Assembly: GCF_022842045.1 (NCBI RefSeq)
Contig: NZ_JALHQI010000002.1
Location: 45,558 to 109,557, forward strand
Source of the DNA: Arenimonas sp.
Lineage (GTDB): Bacteria > Pseudomonadota > Gammaproteobacteria > Xanthomonadales > Xanthomonadaceae
DNA: 64,000 bases
Direction of reading: 5' to 3'
Shown here piece by piece: positions 20,852 through 30,295 of the stretch. The position numbers were made by a program, and so were the translations under genes. The notes below the pieces were generated by a model, which saw only the letters and a list, made by a program, of their open reading frames with translations, was not told the origin of the DNA and made no database searches. Numbering within the stretch: position 1 is the first letter of the stretch; the number at the start of each line of letters is the position of its first letter.

Positions 20852-23800
20852 TCAGAACTCGTAGCGGACGGTGAACTGCGCGGCCCACTGCGACTCGCCG
20901 CGGTTCTGGCGGACGGTGAAGTCGTCGAGGGCGCCCTGGTTCACGCCATAGACGTAGCGGCCGTCCTCGGTCAGGCCCAGGCTCTCGACGAAGGCGCGCG
21001 ACAGGCCACCCTGCGACTGGAAGCCGATTTCCTCGATGCGGCCCCAGTCCTTGTTCAGGAGGTTGCCGAAGTTGAGGATGTCGAGCGCGATGACCGTCTT
21101 GTTGCCCTTGAAGAAGCCCGGGAGCTCCTGGCTGATGCGGACGTCGAAGGTGTTGGTCCAGTCGGCGAACGAGGAGTTGCGCTCGACCACGCCACCGGCG
21201 AAGCGGTTCAGGCCATTGGCATTGACGATGTCCCAGAACAGGCGCTCTTCGTCGATGCTGCTGCCGCTGCCGTTGACGTCGCGGAACACCACGTCACCCG
21301 AACCGAACGCAGTCGGGATGTACATCAGGTCGTTGATGTTGCCGTCGCCATTGAGGTCGTTGTCGAAGTTCCAGCTGTACGGGCGGCCGCTGCGGCCTTC
21401 GTAGAAGACGCCGACGCGGGTCTTGTAGTCGCCGAAGAAGGCGCGGCTCCAGTTGACCTGGCCCAGGAAGCGGTCCTTCACGAGGTAGGTCGAGTTGGCC
21501 TCGACTTCCTCGTTGGTCTGGAAGACCGAGACCGAGTTCCAGTTCGAGTTCGACACCGACGAGGTCAGCGGGCTGACTTCGGTGGCCTCGGTGTACGAGT
21601 AGCCGAAGCTCCAGCTGATCTCGTCGTTGAACGCGCCGCTGACGGTCAGCGACAGGTTCTCGCCGCCGCCCTTGCCGGTCTTCTCCGCCACCAGGACGTT
21701 GTTGAAGCCCGGGTTGTTCAGGGCGCGCGAACGGAAGCCGGCGCAGGAAGTGGCGCCGTCGATGCCGGTGCCGCTGGTGATCGAGCCGCCGTTGTTGTTC
21801 CAGCAGGCGGTGCGCAGGCCCTGCGGGGTGTAGAACAGGTTGCGGCCGTCGGTGCCGACCGCGGTCGGGTTGCCGATGTTCAGGTGGCGGTAGTAGATGC
21901 CGCTCTCGACTTCCGTGCGGATGTACTCAGCCGACACCACCCAGCCCCACGGCAGTTCGTGGTCGAAGGCCAGGTTCATCTTCCAGACCGACGGCTGCTC
22001 CAGGTCCGGCGACAGGAAGTCGACGTTCGGGGCCGGGGTGGCGCCCGCGAAGCCGGTCGGCTGCGCGTTCGGGTCCGGGTTGAACAGGCCGTCGGTGGTG
22101 GGGCAGGCCGCGAAGCCGGAGATGCCGCAGCCGATGACCGCCGTGGTCAGGCCGGTGTTCGAATACGGGTTGGACAGCCAGACGTTGGCCGCCGCGCCCT
22201 CGAACAGGCCGTAACCGCCGCGCAGCTGGGTCGGGCGATCGGCGTCGAAGGTGTAGTTGAAGCCGACGCGCGGCTGGAACAGCTCGTTGCCGTCCAGGGT
22301 CTGGCTGTTGCGCAGGCCGAAGCCGCCGCTGGCGCGAGTGGTGGTGCCAACCCACGGGGTGGTGTTGCCGGCGATGCTGCCGTTGACCACGGCCGCGGCG
22401 GCCGCGGTGTTGAGGATCGGGCTGGTGCCCATGGACTTGCGGTCGACGCGGACGCCGGCCATCAGGGTCAGGTTGTAGTTGACCGCCCAGGTGTCCTGCA
22501 GGAACAGGCCGAGGTTCTGGTAGTCCCACTGGGCGACGCCGTCGTTGAGGTCGAAGCCCGGCAGGCCGACCTGCACCGAGTAGCTGGTCGGCCGGCCGCG
22601 GCGGAAGTTCTCGAGCACGGCGGCTTCGTTCTGCGCGCGGGTGATCGTGTTGCAGTTGACGGCGCCGGCGATCAGCGGGTCGGTGTAGAAGCCGGCGGGG
22701 CCGTTGATGCAGGCGAAGGTGTAGTTGCCGTTCACGTCCTGCAGGAAGGCGTTGTAGACGTCGTTGTCGTCGTAGTCGAAGCCGAACTTGACCTCGTGGT
22801 CACCCAGGAACCAGTTCGCCGCGGCGTAGTAGTTCCAGGTCTCGGTGGCCAGATCGTTGAAGTGGCGGCTGCGCTCGGTGCCGAACACCAGGCCCGAGTT
22901 GACGTTGGCGACCGACGGCGAGCCGGCCGGCAGCGGACGCGCGAAGTTCAGGCGGATCTGCGGCAGGAACGAGTTGTTGGCCGGGGCGCTGGCGTAGTCG
23001 CGGTAGGACACCTTCAGCTCGGTCGAGAAGTTCTCGGTCCAGTCGGAGAACACTTCGCCGACGTAGGTCTCGATGACCTTGTTCTGGTCGTACCAGTGCG
23101 AGCTCAGCGAGATGGCGTTGTCGAAGTTGGTCGGGAACAGCGGCTCGCTCTGCTCGGTCTTGCTCCAGCGCAGGCTGGCGCGGTGGTTCTCCGAGAGGTT
23201 GGCGTCGATCTTGATCAGGCTGTCCTCGACGGCCAGCAGCGACTCGGTGGCGTCCACTTCACCCGCGTCGAAGCCCCAGGTGCCCGAGGCGATGCCCTGG
23301 GCGCCGGTGATGGCGCTCGGGGTGATGGCGACGTTGGTGCGGCCGCTGCCGAGCGGGCCGAAGTTGAGCGCGTTGCGCGAGCTCTCCAGCTCCTCGTAGG
23401 AGGCGAAGAAGAACAGGCGGTCCTTGATCAGCGGGCCACCGAAGGTGAAGCCCTTGGTGTCCTCATCGAACGCCGGCGGGTCGAAGTAGCTGTCGGTGGT
23501 GCGGTTGTAGCGGTCGCCGGCCAGGCTGTCGTCGCGGTAGACGTAGTACACCGAGCCCTTGAACTCGTTGGTGCCCGACTTGGTCACGGCGTTGATGTTG
23601 GCGCCGGTGTAGCCCTTCTGGGTCACGTCGTAGTTGGCGATGTTGACCTGCACGGACTCGATCGCGTCGATCGAAATCGGCTGCTTCAGGGTCGGCAGGT
23701 TGTTGGCCTCGAGGCCGAAGGTGTCGTTGGTGGTGACGCCGTCGATGGTGATCGAGTTGAAGCGGACGTTCTGGCCGCCGGCCGAGATCTCACCGCGCTC

Positions 23801-24328
23801 CTTGTCGGTCTGCGACAGGCGCGGGTCGAGGCGGGCGTAGTCCTGCAGGTTGCGCTGGATCGAGGCCAGGCCGGTGAGCTGGTCGCTGCTGACCGAGGTG
23901 CCGGCGCCCATGGCGGTCGAGCTGAAGATCTCGGAGGTCACGGCGGTGCCGGTGACTTCGACGACGCCGAGGGTGGTCGGGTCCTGGCCCAGGGTGGCAT
24001 CGAACGAGGTGGTGTCGGCGAGCTGCAGGTAGACGCCCTCGCGCACTTCGGTGACGCCGTCCTTGACGATGGTGATCGTGTACGGACCGCCGACGCGCAG
24101 GCCGCGCGAGCCGTAGCGGCCCTCGCTGTTGGTGACGGCCGTGCTGGTGGTGCCCGAGGGCACGTGCAGGATGGTCACCTGGGCGCCAGCCACCGGCTGG
24201 GATTCGGCGTTGACGATGCGGCCGCCGATGTTGGCCGTGGTGTTCTGGGCGAACGACGGCGCCGCGGCGAGCGCGATGGCCAGGCCGAGGGAGAGCTTCG
24301 ACAGCCGAACCCGGTTGCGATTGGTCAT
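20852..24328 (-). CDS. Oar-like TonB-dependent receptor
   Basis: This 1158-residue outer-membrane protein has a signal peptide (residues 1-28, ending SFAQ), an N-terminal carboxypeptidase-regulatory-like domain (about 30-115, GGRIVNAESQPVAGAQVTIL), a plug domain (GQNVRFNSITIDGV) and a 22-strand-type barrel ending in Phe. This architecture is the Oar/OmpA-related TonB receptor group abundant in xanthomonads. The substrate is unknown; family members take up large ligands or serve in adhesion and secretion. It is monocistronic with its own terminator. No TonB or Exb genes are nearby. Confidence 0.9.
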   Translation of the reverse strand: MTNRNRVRLSKLSLGLAIALAAAPSFAQNTTANIGGRIVNAESQPVAGAQVTILHVPSGTTSTAVTNSEGRYGSRGLRVGGPYTITIVKDGVTEVREGVYLQLADTTSFDATLGQDPTTLGVVEVTGTAVTSEIFSSTAMGAGTSVSSDQLTGLASIQRNLQDYARLDPRLSQTDKERGEISAGGQNVRFNSITIDGVTTNDTFGLEANNLPTLKQPISIDAIESVQVNIANYDVTQKGYTGANINAVTKSGTNEFKGSVYYVYRDDSLAGDRYNRTTDSYFDPPAFDEDTKGFTFGGPLIKDRLFFFASYEELESSRNALNFGPLGSGRTNVAITPSAITGAQGIASGTWGFDAGEVDATESLLAVEDSLIKIDANLSENHRASLRWSKTEQSEPLFPTNFDNAISLSSHWYDQNKVIETYVGEVFSDWTENFSTELKVSYRDYASAPANNSFLPQIRLNFARPLPAGSPSVANVNSGLVFGTERSRHFNDLATETWNYYAAANWFLGDHEVKFGFDYDDNDVYNAFLQDVNGNYTFACINGPAGFYTDPLIAGAVNCNTITRAQNEAAVLENFRRGRPTSYSVQVGLPGFDLNDGVAQWDYQNLGLFLQDTWAVNYNLTLMAGVRVDRKSMGTSPILNTAAAAAVVNGSIAGNTTPWVGTTTRASGGFGLRNSQTLDGNELFQPRVGFNYTFDADRPTQLRGGYGLFEGAAANVWLSNPYSNTGLTTAVIGCGISGFAACPTTDGLFNPDPNAQPTGFAGATPAPNVDFLSPDLEQPSVWKMNLAFDHELPWGWVVSAEYIRTEVESGIYYRHLNIGNPTAVGTDGRNLFYTPQGLRTACWNNNGGSITSGTGIDGATSCAGFRSRALNNPGFNNVLVAEKTGKGGGENLSLTVSGAFNDEISWSFGYSYTEATEVSPLTSSVSNSNWNSVSVFQTNEEVEANSTYLVKDRFLGQVNWSRAFFGDYKTRVGVFYEGRSGRPYSWNFDNDLNGDGNINDLMYIPTAFGSGDVVFRDVNGSGSSIDEERLFWDIVNANGLNRFAGGVVERNSSFADWTNTFDVRISQELPGFFKGNKTVIALDILNFGNLLNKDWGRIEEIGFQSQGGLSRAFVESLGLTEDGRYVYGVNQGALDDFTVRQNRGESQWAAQFTVRYEF

Positions 24329-24566
24329 GGTTTTTAACCCTGAGTTTATGAGTGACTAAGAGGGAGTTGCGGCATCCCGCCGCGGCGCCTGACGGGCCAG
24401 GCGCCTGTATTCCTTGAAATCGCTTGCCAGGTTGGGTGTCCCCTGCGGACCCGGGCAATAACAAGAGTTTAACACGGTACCCCGGTCACATGTCATTCAG
24501 GTGACAGAATCGCTTAGCGGGTGAGCGGGCCCGCCAGACGCGAGGCCCAGCCCCGGGGCGACGCCG
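24329..24566 (-). other. Upstream region of the Oar-like gene
   Basis: This 238-base stretch has no gene. On the minus strand ATGACA (24491-24496) and TAAACT (24466-24471) could form a promoter, but the 19-base spacer is long. Overlapping it is an imperfect palindrome GTCACCT-gaatgac-ATGTGAC (24484-24504). The transcript leader would be about 130 bases. Nothing else is seen. Confidence 0.3.
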
Positions 24567-25325
24567 TCAGCCGGCGGCGCGGGGCGCGAAGACCTGGCCC
24601 CGCCAGGCGGCGCCAGCCGGGGACAGCAGGTGGACGCAGGCCGGGGCGTAGGCCGCCGGGGCGGGCACCCTCAGCTGGGCCTCGTCGGCGTAGGCCCGGG
24701 CCCGCAAGTCGGTTCGCATCGGGCCGGGCTCGAGGGCGCTGACCCGGACCGGGGTGGCGTCGGTCTCGGCGCTGAGCTGGCGGACCAGGGCCACCAGGGC
24801 CTGCTTGGCCAGGCCGTACGGACCCCAGTAGGCCTTGCCGACCCGGGCCGGGTCGTCGGTGACGAACACCACCGCGCTGTCCCCGGCCTTGCGCAGCCAG
24901 GGCAGGCAGGCCTGGGTCAGCAGCCAGGGTGCGGTCAGGTTCACGTGCAGGCTGCGGACGAAATCCTCGGGCGGGGTGGCCTCGAGCGGGGCCAGGCCCT
25001 TGAACTCGGCCGCGCAGTGCAGCAGGCCGTGCAGGCCGCCCAGCTCGCCGGCGATGCGGGCGGCGAGTTCGGCGTAATCGGAAGGATCGGCACCGGCCAG
25101 GTCGACCGGGTACAGCGCCGGCTCCGGACCCAGCGCCTTCACGGCATCGTAGACCCGGTTGAGCTTCGGCACCTTGCGGCCGAGCAGCACCACCGTGGCG
25201 CCGGCGCGGGCACAGGCCTTCGCGGCCTCGGCGCCCAGTCCGCCGTGGGCGCCGGTCACCAGCACCGTGCGGCCGGCCAGGGCCTGGTCGGCCAAGGCCG
25301 GGATCGGCGGCGCAGCCGGACTCAT
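24567..25325 (-). CDS. Short-chain dehydrogenase/reductase (YciK-like)
   Basis: The start MSPAAPPIPALADQALAGRT at 25325 gives 252 residues. Visible are the cofactor motif TGAHGGLGAEAA, NLTAPWLLTQ, and the catalytic Tyr and Lys in YGLAKQAL (the expected YxxxK spacing is YGLAK). It is a classical SDR, NAD(P)-dependent, with unknown substrate. The YciK group is the closest guess. The ATG overlaps the grxD stop (ATGA), so the two are coupled. Confidence 0.85.
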   Translation of the reverse strand: MSPAAPPIPALADQALAGRTVLVTGAHGGLGAEAAKACARAGATVVLLGRKVPKLNRVYDAVKALGPEPALYPVDLAGADPSDYAELAARIAGELGGLHGLLHCAAEFKGLAPLEATPPEDFVRSLHVNLTAPWLLTQACLPWLRKAGDSAVVFVTDDPARVGKAYWGPYGLAKQALVALVRQLSAETDATPVRVSALEPGPMRTDLRARAYADEAQLRVPAPAAYAPACVHLLSPAGAAWRGQVFAPRAAG

Positions 25326-25645
25326 GCCGGCTTCTGGGCCTCGGAGACCATGCGCGCGAGCTCGCCGCTGTCGAGCAGCTCGACGGTGATGTCGCAGCCG
25401 CCGATCAGCTCGCCGTTGATGAAGAGCTGGGGGAAGGTCGGCCAGTCGGAGTAGCGCGGCAGGTTGGCGCGGATCTCCGGGTCCTCGAGCACGTTGATGC
25501 TGTGGAAGCGCGCGGCGCCGGCGTTCTTCAGCGCCTGCACCGAGCGGCTGGAAAAGCCGCACATCGGGAACTGCGGCGTGCCCTTCATGAAGAGCACGAT
25601 CGGGTGGCCTTCGACCTCGGCCTTGATACGGTCCATGACGCTCAT
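25322..25645 (-). CDS. grxD: Monothiol glutaredoxin Grx4
   Basis: The start MSVMDRIKAEVEGHPIVLFM at 25645 gives 107 residues. The CGFS active site (Cys29) marks a monothiol glutaredoxin that carries [2Fe-2S] clusters with glutathione and BolA partners. Other conserved elements are KGTPQFPMCGFS, the TVEL-like stretch, WPTFPQLFI and GGCDI. It is divergent from sodB across 110 bases, so iron and oxidative stress genes share this control region. Confidence 0.97.
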   Translation of the reverse strand: MSVMDRIKAEVEGHPIVLFMKGTPQFPMCGFSSRSVQALKNAGAARFHSINVLEDPEIRANLPRYSDWPTFPQLFINGELIGGCDITVELLDSGELARMVSEAQKPA

Positions 25646-25691
25646 GTGAAGCTCCGTTCCATCGGCGGGCCCGGGACGGGCGCGCGAAGGG

Positions 25692-25702
25692 CTAGAATTA
25701 TA
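25692..25702. promoter_or_regulatory. Overlapping -10 elements of grxD and sodB
   Basis: The sequence CTAGAATTATA in the divergent spacer contains TATAAT on the minus strand (25697-25702) for grxD and TAGAAT on the plus strand (25693-25698) for sodB. Neither has a good -35 match, so activator help or alternate elements are likely. Confidence 0.4.
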
Positions 25703-25755
25703 CGGCCAACGCGCCGCCCGCCGGCGCCCCGCCCACACGAACGGAGAATTCCCCC

Positions 25756-26334
25756 ATGGCCATCGAACTGCCCGCCCTGCCCTACGACCGCACCGCCCTC
25801 GAGCCGCACATCTCGGGCGAGACGATCGACTTCCACTACGGCAAGCACCACCAGGCCTACGTGACCAACCTCAACAACCAGATCAAGGGCACCGAGTTCG
25901 AGGGCATGGACCTGGAAGCCATCGTGCGCAAGGCGCAGGGCGGCATGTTCAACAACGCCGCCCAGGTCTGGAACCACACCTTCTACTGGAACTGCCTCAA
26001 GCCCAACGGCGGCGGCGAGCCGACCGGCAAGCTGGCCGAAGCCATCAACAAGGCCTTCGGTTCGTTCGCGGCGTTCAAGGAGCAGTTCACCCAGACCGCG
26101 CTGACCACCTTCGGCTCCGGCTGGGCCTGGCTGGTGCAGCGTCCGGATGGTTCGCTGGCCCTGGTCAGCACGCCGAACGCGGCCACCCCGCTTACCGGCA
26201 CCGACACCGCCCTGCTCACCTGCGACGTCTGGGAGCACGCGTACTACGTCGACTACCGCAACGCCCGCCCGAAGTACGTCGAGGCCTTCTGGAACCTGGT
26301 GAACTGGGACTTCGTCGCCGGCAACATGGCCTGA
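25756..26334 (+). CDS. sodB: Superoxide dismutase (Fe)
   Basis: This 192-residue protein is the Fe-SOD size. Metal ligands are visible as His27 (DFHYGKHH), the His of WNHTFYWNC, and the Asp and His of [11 protein letters not shown]. The [10 protein letters not shown] and iron-type motifs favour iron over manganese. It dismutates superoxide in the cytoplasm. GGAGA lies before the ATG. Its TGA overlaps the ATG of the following ABC ATPase by one base, an unusual partner for sodB. Confidence 0.97.
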   Translation: MAIELPALPYDRTALEPHISGETIDFHYGKHHQAYVTNLNNQIKGTEFEGMDLEAIVRKAQGGMFNNAAQVWNHTFYWNCLKPNGGGEPTGKLAEAINKAFGSFAAFKEQFTQTALTTFGSGWAWLVQRPDGSLALVSTPNAATPLTGTDTALLTCDVWEHAYYVDYRNARPKYVEAFWNLVNWDFVAGNMA

Positions 26335-27377
26335 TGCCCGGGATGCCCCTGCTCGCCATCGCCAACCTGACCTGCAGCCATGCGGGTCAGCCGGCGGTGC
26401 GCGGGCTGGGGCTGTCGCTGCAGCCCGGTGAACTCGGCTGCCTGCTGGGGCCCAGCGGCTGCGGCAAGACCACGCTGCTGCGCACCATCTCCGGCTTCCA
26501 CGCGCCGGACGCGGGCACGCTGTCGCTTCGTGGCAAGGATGCGCGGGCGCTGCCGCCCGAGAAGCGGGGCCTGGGCTTCGTGTTCCAGGACCTCGCACTG
26601 TTTCCCCACCTCACGGTCGCCGACAACGTCGGGTTCGGGCTGCACGGCCTGGCGCGCGAACTTCGCCAGCCGCGGGTCATCGAAACGCTGTCACTGATCG
26701 GCCTGGATGGCCTCGCGGATCGCTATCCGCACGAGCTTTCCGGCGGCCAGCAGCAGCGCGTGGCGCTGGCCCGCTCGCTGGCGCCGCGGCCCGACCTGCT
26801 GCTGCTCGACGAGCCCTTCTCCAGCCTCGACGCCGACCTGCGCGGTCGCCTGCGCGACGACCTGCGCGCCGTGCTCAAGCGCCTCGGCATCGCCGCGCTG
26901 CTGGTCACGCACGACCAGGAGGAGGCCTTCGCCTTCGCCGACACCGTGGGCGTGATGCAGGCAGGCGTGCTGCTGCAGTGGGCGCCGGGCTTCGAGCTCT
27001 ACCACCGGCCGGCCACGCCCTTCGTCGCGTCGTTCGTGGGCGAGGGGCGTTTCCTCGAGGCGCGGGTGCTGGAAGGCAACCGCGTGGCCACCGCGCTTGG
27101 GGACCTGCCGGTCGCGACCCCCCTGCCCTACGCGGTCGGCAGCGGCGTGCGGGTGCTGCTGCGTCCCGACGACCTGATGCCCAGCGACGAAGAAGGCATT
27201 GAATGCGTGGTGCGCTCGGTCGCGTTCCGCGGCGCCGAATCGCTGCACACCCTGGTGCTGGCCGACGGAACCGCGCTCACCGCACTGTTTCCCAGCCACC
27301 AGCAGCGCGAGCCCGGCCAGCGCGTACGCGTGAAGCCCGACCTCGCCCACGTCGTCGTCTTTCCCGCCGCCGATTGA
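26334..27377 (+). CDS. fbpC: Ferric-iron-type ABC transporter ATP-binding protein, orphan
   Basis: This 347-residue ATPase has Walker A GPSGCGKTT, Q-loop FQDLALFPHL, signature LSGGQQQRVALARSL, Walker B LLLLDEPFSSLD, the His switch VTHDQEEAF, and a C-terminal TOBE-like domain. The form matches FbpC/AfuC ATPases of Fe3+ importers. No permease or binding-protein gene is adjacent, so its partners are elsewhere or it serves another system. Translation probably depends on sodB because the start codons overlap. A second ATG at 26343 is an alternative start. Confidence 0.85.
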   Translation: MPGMPLLAIANLTCSHAGQPAVRGLGLSLQPGELGCLLGPSGCGKTTLLRTISGFHAPDAGTLSLRGKDARALPPEKRGLGFVFQDLALFPHLTVADNVGFGLHGLARELRQPRVIETLSLIGLDGLADRYPHELSGGQQQRVALARSLAPRPDLLLLDEPFSSLDADLRGRLRDDLRAVLKRLGIAALLVTHDQEEAFAFADTVGVMQAGVLLQWAPGFELYHRPATPFVASFVGEGRFLEARVLEGNRVATALGDLPVATPLPYAVGSGVRVLLRPDDLMPSDEEGIECVVRSVAFRGAESLHTLVLADGTALTALFPSHQQREPGQRVRVKPDLAHVVVFPAAD

Positions 27378-27385
27378 CCTGCTTC

Positions 27386-27447
27386 TGTAGGAGGGACTTC
27401 AGTCCCGAAGTTTCTCGAAGGGCTTCGGGACTGAAGTCCCTCCTACA
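27386..27447. repeat. REP-like inverted repeat, copy 2
   Basis: Perfect 25-base arms at 27386-27410 and 27423-27447 with a 12-base loop. The arm is identical to the right arm (reverse complement) of the copy at 4801-4864. It occupies the convergent junction between the ABC ATPase and purK and can act as a terminator in both directions. Confidence 0.88.
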
Positions 27448-27455
27448 AGCGTCGG

Positions 27456-28595
27456 TCAGCGCAGGCGCGCGAGCACCGGGGCGACCTGCGCCTCGCGGCC
27501 GAGGGCGCGGCCTACGCGCTCCAGCGATTCCGCCAGCTCCGCCGTCGTGTCGGCGCGCAGCGTGGCGTGGCCGACCTTGCGGCCCTGGCGCGGGGACTTG
27601 CCGTAGTCGTGCCAATGGCCGCCGGCTTCCGACAACACGGGCAGCGCGGCCGGCATCGCGCCGATCCAGTTCAGCATGACGCTGTGGCCGACGGCGCGGG
27701 TGCTGCCCAGCGGCAGGCCCAGCACGGCGCGCAGGTGGTTCTCGAACTGCGAGGTCTCGGCGCCCTCGATGGTCCAGTGGCCGGAGTTGTGCACGCGCGG
27801 CGCCATCTCGTTGGCCAGCAGCACGCCGTCGCGCAAGAACAGCTCGAGCGCGAACACGCCGACGTAATCCAGCGCCTCGGCGACCTTGCGCGCCGCGGCC
27901 AGTGCCTGCGCCTGCAGCGCCTGGTCGACCTGCGCCGGCGCCAGGCTGGCGGAGAGGATGCCGGACTCGTGCCAGTTCTCGGTCAGCGGCCAGGCGCGCA
28001 GCTCGCCGTCGCGACCGCGCGCGGCCACCACCGACAGCTCGCGCTGGAAGGCGACGAAGCCCTCGAGGATCAGGCCGACGGTGGCGGCCTGCGCGCCCAG
28101 CGCCTCCCAGGCGGCATCGGCATCGGCCGGCGACTTGATGCGGAACTGGCCCTTGCCGTCGTAGCCAAGGCGGCGGGTCTTGAGGATGCAGGGCGTGCCG
28201 ACCCGTGCCAGCGCGGCCTCGAGGCCTTCACGCGAATCCACCGCGGCGAACTCTGGCACCGGGATGCCCAGCTCACGGAACAGTGACTTCTCCGCCATCC
28301 GGTCCTGGGCCACGGCGAGCGCGCGCGGGCTGGGGAACACCGGGACGCGCGTGGCCAGCCACTCGGCGCTCTCGGCGGGCACGTTCTCGAAATCGAAGGT
28401 CGCGACATCGACCTGGTCGGCGAAGGACGCCAGCGCGGCCTGGTCGCGGTAGTCGGCCTGCAGCATCGGCGCGAACTGGGCGGCGCAGGCGTCGGGGGCG
28501 GAGTCGAGCACCAGGAAGCGCAGGCCCAGCGGCGCGCCCGACAGGGCCAGCATGCGGGCCAGCTGCCCGCCGCCGAGGATGCCGACGGTGGTCAC
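27456..28595 (-). CDS. purK: 5-(carboxyamino)imidazole ribonucleotide synthase
   Basis: This 379-residue ATP-grasp protein starts [20 protein letters not shown]. The G-rich loop, LGYDGKGQ and [18 protein letters not shown] are PurK hallmarks. It makes N5-CAIR from AIR, ATP and bicarbonate in purine synthesis. Its start overlaps the purE stop by four bases, the usual purEK coupling. The 3' end faces the REP-like repeat. Confidence 0.97.
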   Translation of the reverse strand: MTTVGILGGGQLARMLALSGAPLGLRFLVLDSAPDACAAQFAPMLQADYRDQAALASFADQVDVATFDFENVPAESAEWLATRVPVFPSPRALAVAQDRMAEKSLFRELGIPVPEFAAVDSREGLEAALARVGTPCILKTRRLGYDGKGQFRIKSPADADAAWEALGAQAATVGLILEGFVAFQRELSVVAARGRDGELRAWPLTENWHESGILSASLAPAQVDQALQAQALAAARKVAEALDYVGVFALELFLRDGVLLANEMAPRVHNSGHWTIEGAETSQFENHLRAVLGLPLGSTRAVGHSVMLNWIGAMPAALPVLSEAGGHWHDYGKSPRQGRKVGHATLRADTTAELAESLERVGRALGREAQVAPVLARLR

Positions 28596-29098
28596 GGCTG
28601 CCGCGGGTCCGGGTGGTCGAGCACGTCGCCGGTCTGCTTCGCGCGGAAGGCGTCGAGCGCCGCACGCACGTCGGCGTGGTCCGGGGCCAGCATCGCCGCG
28701 GCGAACAGGCCGGCATTGGCGGCGCCCGCGGCACCGATGGCGAAGGTGGCCACGGGCACGCCGGCCGGCATCTGCACGATGGACAGCAGCGAATCGAGGC
28801 CGTTGAGCGCCTTGCTCTGCACCGGCACGCCCAGCACCGGCACCGGCGTCATGGCCGCCAGCATGCCCGGCAGGTGGGCCGCGCCGCCGGCGCCGGCGAT
28901 GATCGCGCGCAGGCCGCGGGCCGACGCCGACTTCGCGTACTCGACCAGCAGGTCCGGGGTGCGGTGCGCCGAAACCACGCGCACCTCGTGCGGCACGCCC
29001 AGCTGCTCGAGCCGCGCGACCGCGTGCTGCATCGTGTCCCAGTCGGACCGGGAACCCATGACGACCCCGACGCGCGGGGCAACGTTGGCTTGGTTCAT
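28592..29098 (-). CDS. purE: N5-CAIR mutase
   Basis: The start [20 protein letters not shown] at 29098 gives 168 residues, the normal PurE size; an ATG six codons upstream is less likely. The motifs GSRSDW, SAHRTPD and [11 protein letters not shown] form the CAIR-binding site. It converts N5-CAIR to CAIR and is coupled to purK. It is divergent from the Trm112-like gene across 61 bases. Confidence 0.97.
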   Translation of the reverse strand: MNQANVAPRVGVVMGSRSDWDTMQHAVARLEQLGVPHEVRVVSAHRTPDLLVEYAKSASARGLRAIIAGAGGAAHLPGMLAAMTPVPVLGVPVQSKALNGLDSLLSIVQMPAGVPVATFAIGAAGAANAGLFAAAMLAPDHADVRAALDAFRAKQTGDVLDHPDPRQP

Positions 29099-29159
29099 GG
29101 CAGGCCGCTTCGGCAAAACGCTATTCTAGACCCAAGCCTCCGCCGGACACAGCCGCCCC

Positions 29160-29426
29160 ATGGACCGCAAGCTCCTCGACATCCTCTGCTGCCCGACCAG
29201 CAAGCAACCGCTGGCCCTGCTGGGCAGCGCCGAACTGGCCGCCCTCAACGCCGCCATCGCCGCCGGTGCCGTCACCCGCGCCGACGGCAGCCCGCAGGCC
29301 GAGCCATTGGCCGAGGGCCTGGTCACCCGCGACCGCAAGCAGGTCTACCGGGTCGAGGACGGCATCCCGGTGCTGCTGGCCGACGAAGCGCTGGCCACTG
29401 CCCAGGTCGCCGACTTCCCGCGCTGA
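29160..29426 (+). CDS. Trm112-like (YcaR-type) small protein
   Basis: This 88-residue protein starts MDRKLLDILCCPTSKQPL and ends with YRVEDGIPVLLADEA, both hallmarks of the Trm112/YcaR family. In E. coli the family member lies in the lipid A region; Trm112 proteins activate methyltransferases. The paired cysteine CCP is present but the second zinc-binding pair of eukaryotic Trm112 is not evident. The middle carries an Ala-rich insert (residues 25-50). Its stop overlaps the nadC ATG by one base. Confidence 0.85.
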   Translation: MDRKLLDILCCPTSKQPLALLGSAELAALNAAIAAGAVTRADGSPQAEPLAEGLVTRDRKQVYRVEDGIPVLLADEALATAQVADFPR

Positions 29427-30280
29427 TGGCCGCCCTGCCGACGCCGCCCCCGGCCGATGCGATCGCGGCCGACGTGGCCCGCGCCCTGGCCGAGGACATC
29501 GGCCCGGGCGACGCCACCGCCGAGCTGCTGCCCGACGTCCCGGCCCGCGCCTTCGTGATGGCGAAAGAGGCCGGCGTGATCGCCGGCCGGCCCTGGTTCG
29601 ACGCCTGCTTCCGCGCACTCGACCCGGCCGCGGTGCTCGACTGGCGCGTCGCCGAGGGCGACCCGGTCGCCGCCGGCACCGTGGTCGTCGTGATCCACGC
29701 GCGCACCCGCGCCCTGGTCAGCGCCGAGCGACCCGCCCTGAATTTCCTGCAGACGCTCAGCGCCACGGCCACCGCCACCGCGCGCTACGTGGCCGAAGTG
29801 GCCGGCACCCGCACCCGCATCCTCGACACCCGCAAGACCCTGCCCGGCCTGCGCCTGGCGCAGAAGTACGCGGTGCGCGCCGGCGGCGGCATGAACCACC
29901 GCATCGGCCTGTTCGACGCGGTGATGCTCAAGGAAAACCATATCCACGCGGCCGGCTCGATCGCCGCCGCGGCCGCCGCCGCGCGCGCCAGGCACCCGAC
30001 GCTGCCGCTGATCATCGAAGTGGAAACCCTGGACGAACTCGACCAGGCCCTGGCCACCGGCTGCGACCGCATCCTGGTGGACGACTTCAGCGAGGCCGAC
30101 CTGCGCGAGGCGGTGGCCCGCGCCGCGGGCCGCACGCCGCTGGAGGTCTCGGGTGGCGTGACCGGCGAGCGCCTGCGGGCGATCGCCGCCACCGGCGTGG
30201 ACTTCGTCTCGGTGGGCGCGCTGACCAAGCACGTGCAGGCGCTGGATCTCTCCCTGCGCCTGGGCGACCCGCCGGCCTGA
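29426..30280 (+). CDS. nadC: Nicotinate-nucleotide pyrophosphorylase (carboxylating)
   Basis: The ATG at 29426 overlaps the previous stop (TGATG) and gives 284 residues. Quinolinate phosphoribosyltransferase motifs are visible: ERPALNFLQTLSATAT, DTRKTLPGLRLAQKYAV, GGGMNHRIGLFDAVMLKENH, and VSGGVTGERL near the end. It converts quinolinate and PRPP to NaMN in de novo NAD synthesis. nadA and nadB are not in the window. The stop codon lies inside a palindrome shared with the convergent FHA gene junction. Confidence 0.97.
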   Translation: MAALPTPPPADAIAADVARALAEDIGPGDATAELLPDVPARAFVMAKEAGVIAGRPWFDACFRALDPAAVLDWRVAEGDPVAAGTVVVVIHARTRALVSAERPALNFLQTLSATATATARYVAEVAGTRTRILDTRKTLPGLRLAQKYAVRAGGGMNHRIGLFDAVMLKENHIHAAGSIAAAAAAARARHPTLPLIIEVETLDELDQALATGCDRILVDDFSEADLREAVARAAGRTPLEVSGGVTGERLRAIAATGVDFVSVGALTKHVQALDLSLRLGDPPA

Positions 30281-30287
30281 GGCCGGC
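30271..30287. terminator. Palindrome at the nadC/FHA convergent junction
   Basis: GCCGGCCT-G-AGGCCGGC has 8-base arms and contains the nadC stop. There is no T-run, so it would be at most a weak bidirectional terminator; it lies where two genes converge with only 15 bases between them. Confidence 0.4.
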
Positions 30288-30295
30288 GCCGCGAC

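Noticed and set aside
20573..24337. 1254-codon open frame on the plus strand
   Set aside because: It is antisense to the Oar-like receptor gene, whose protein is clearly recognisable. Long antisense frames are common in GC-rich genes and the product has repetitive Val/Gly/Arg composition with no family features.
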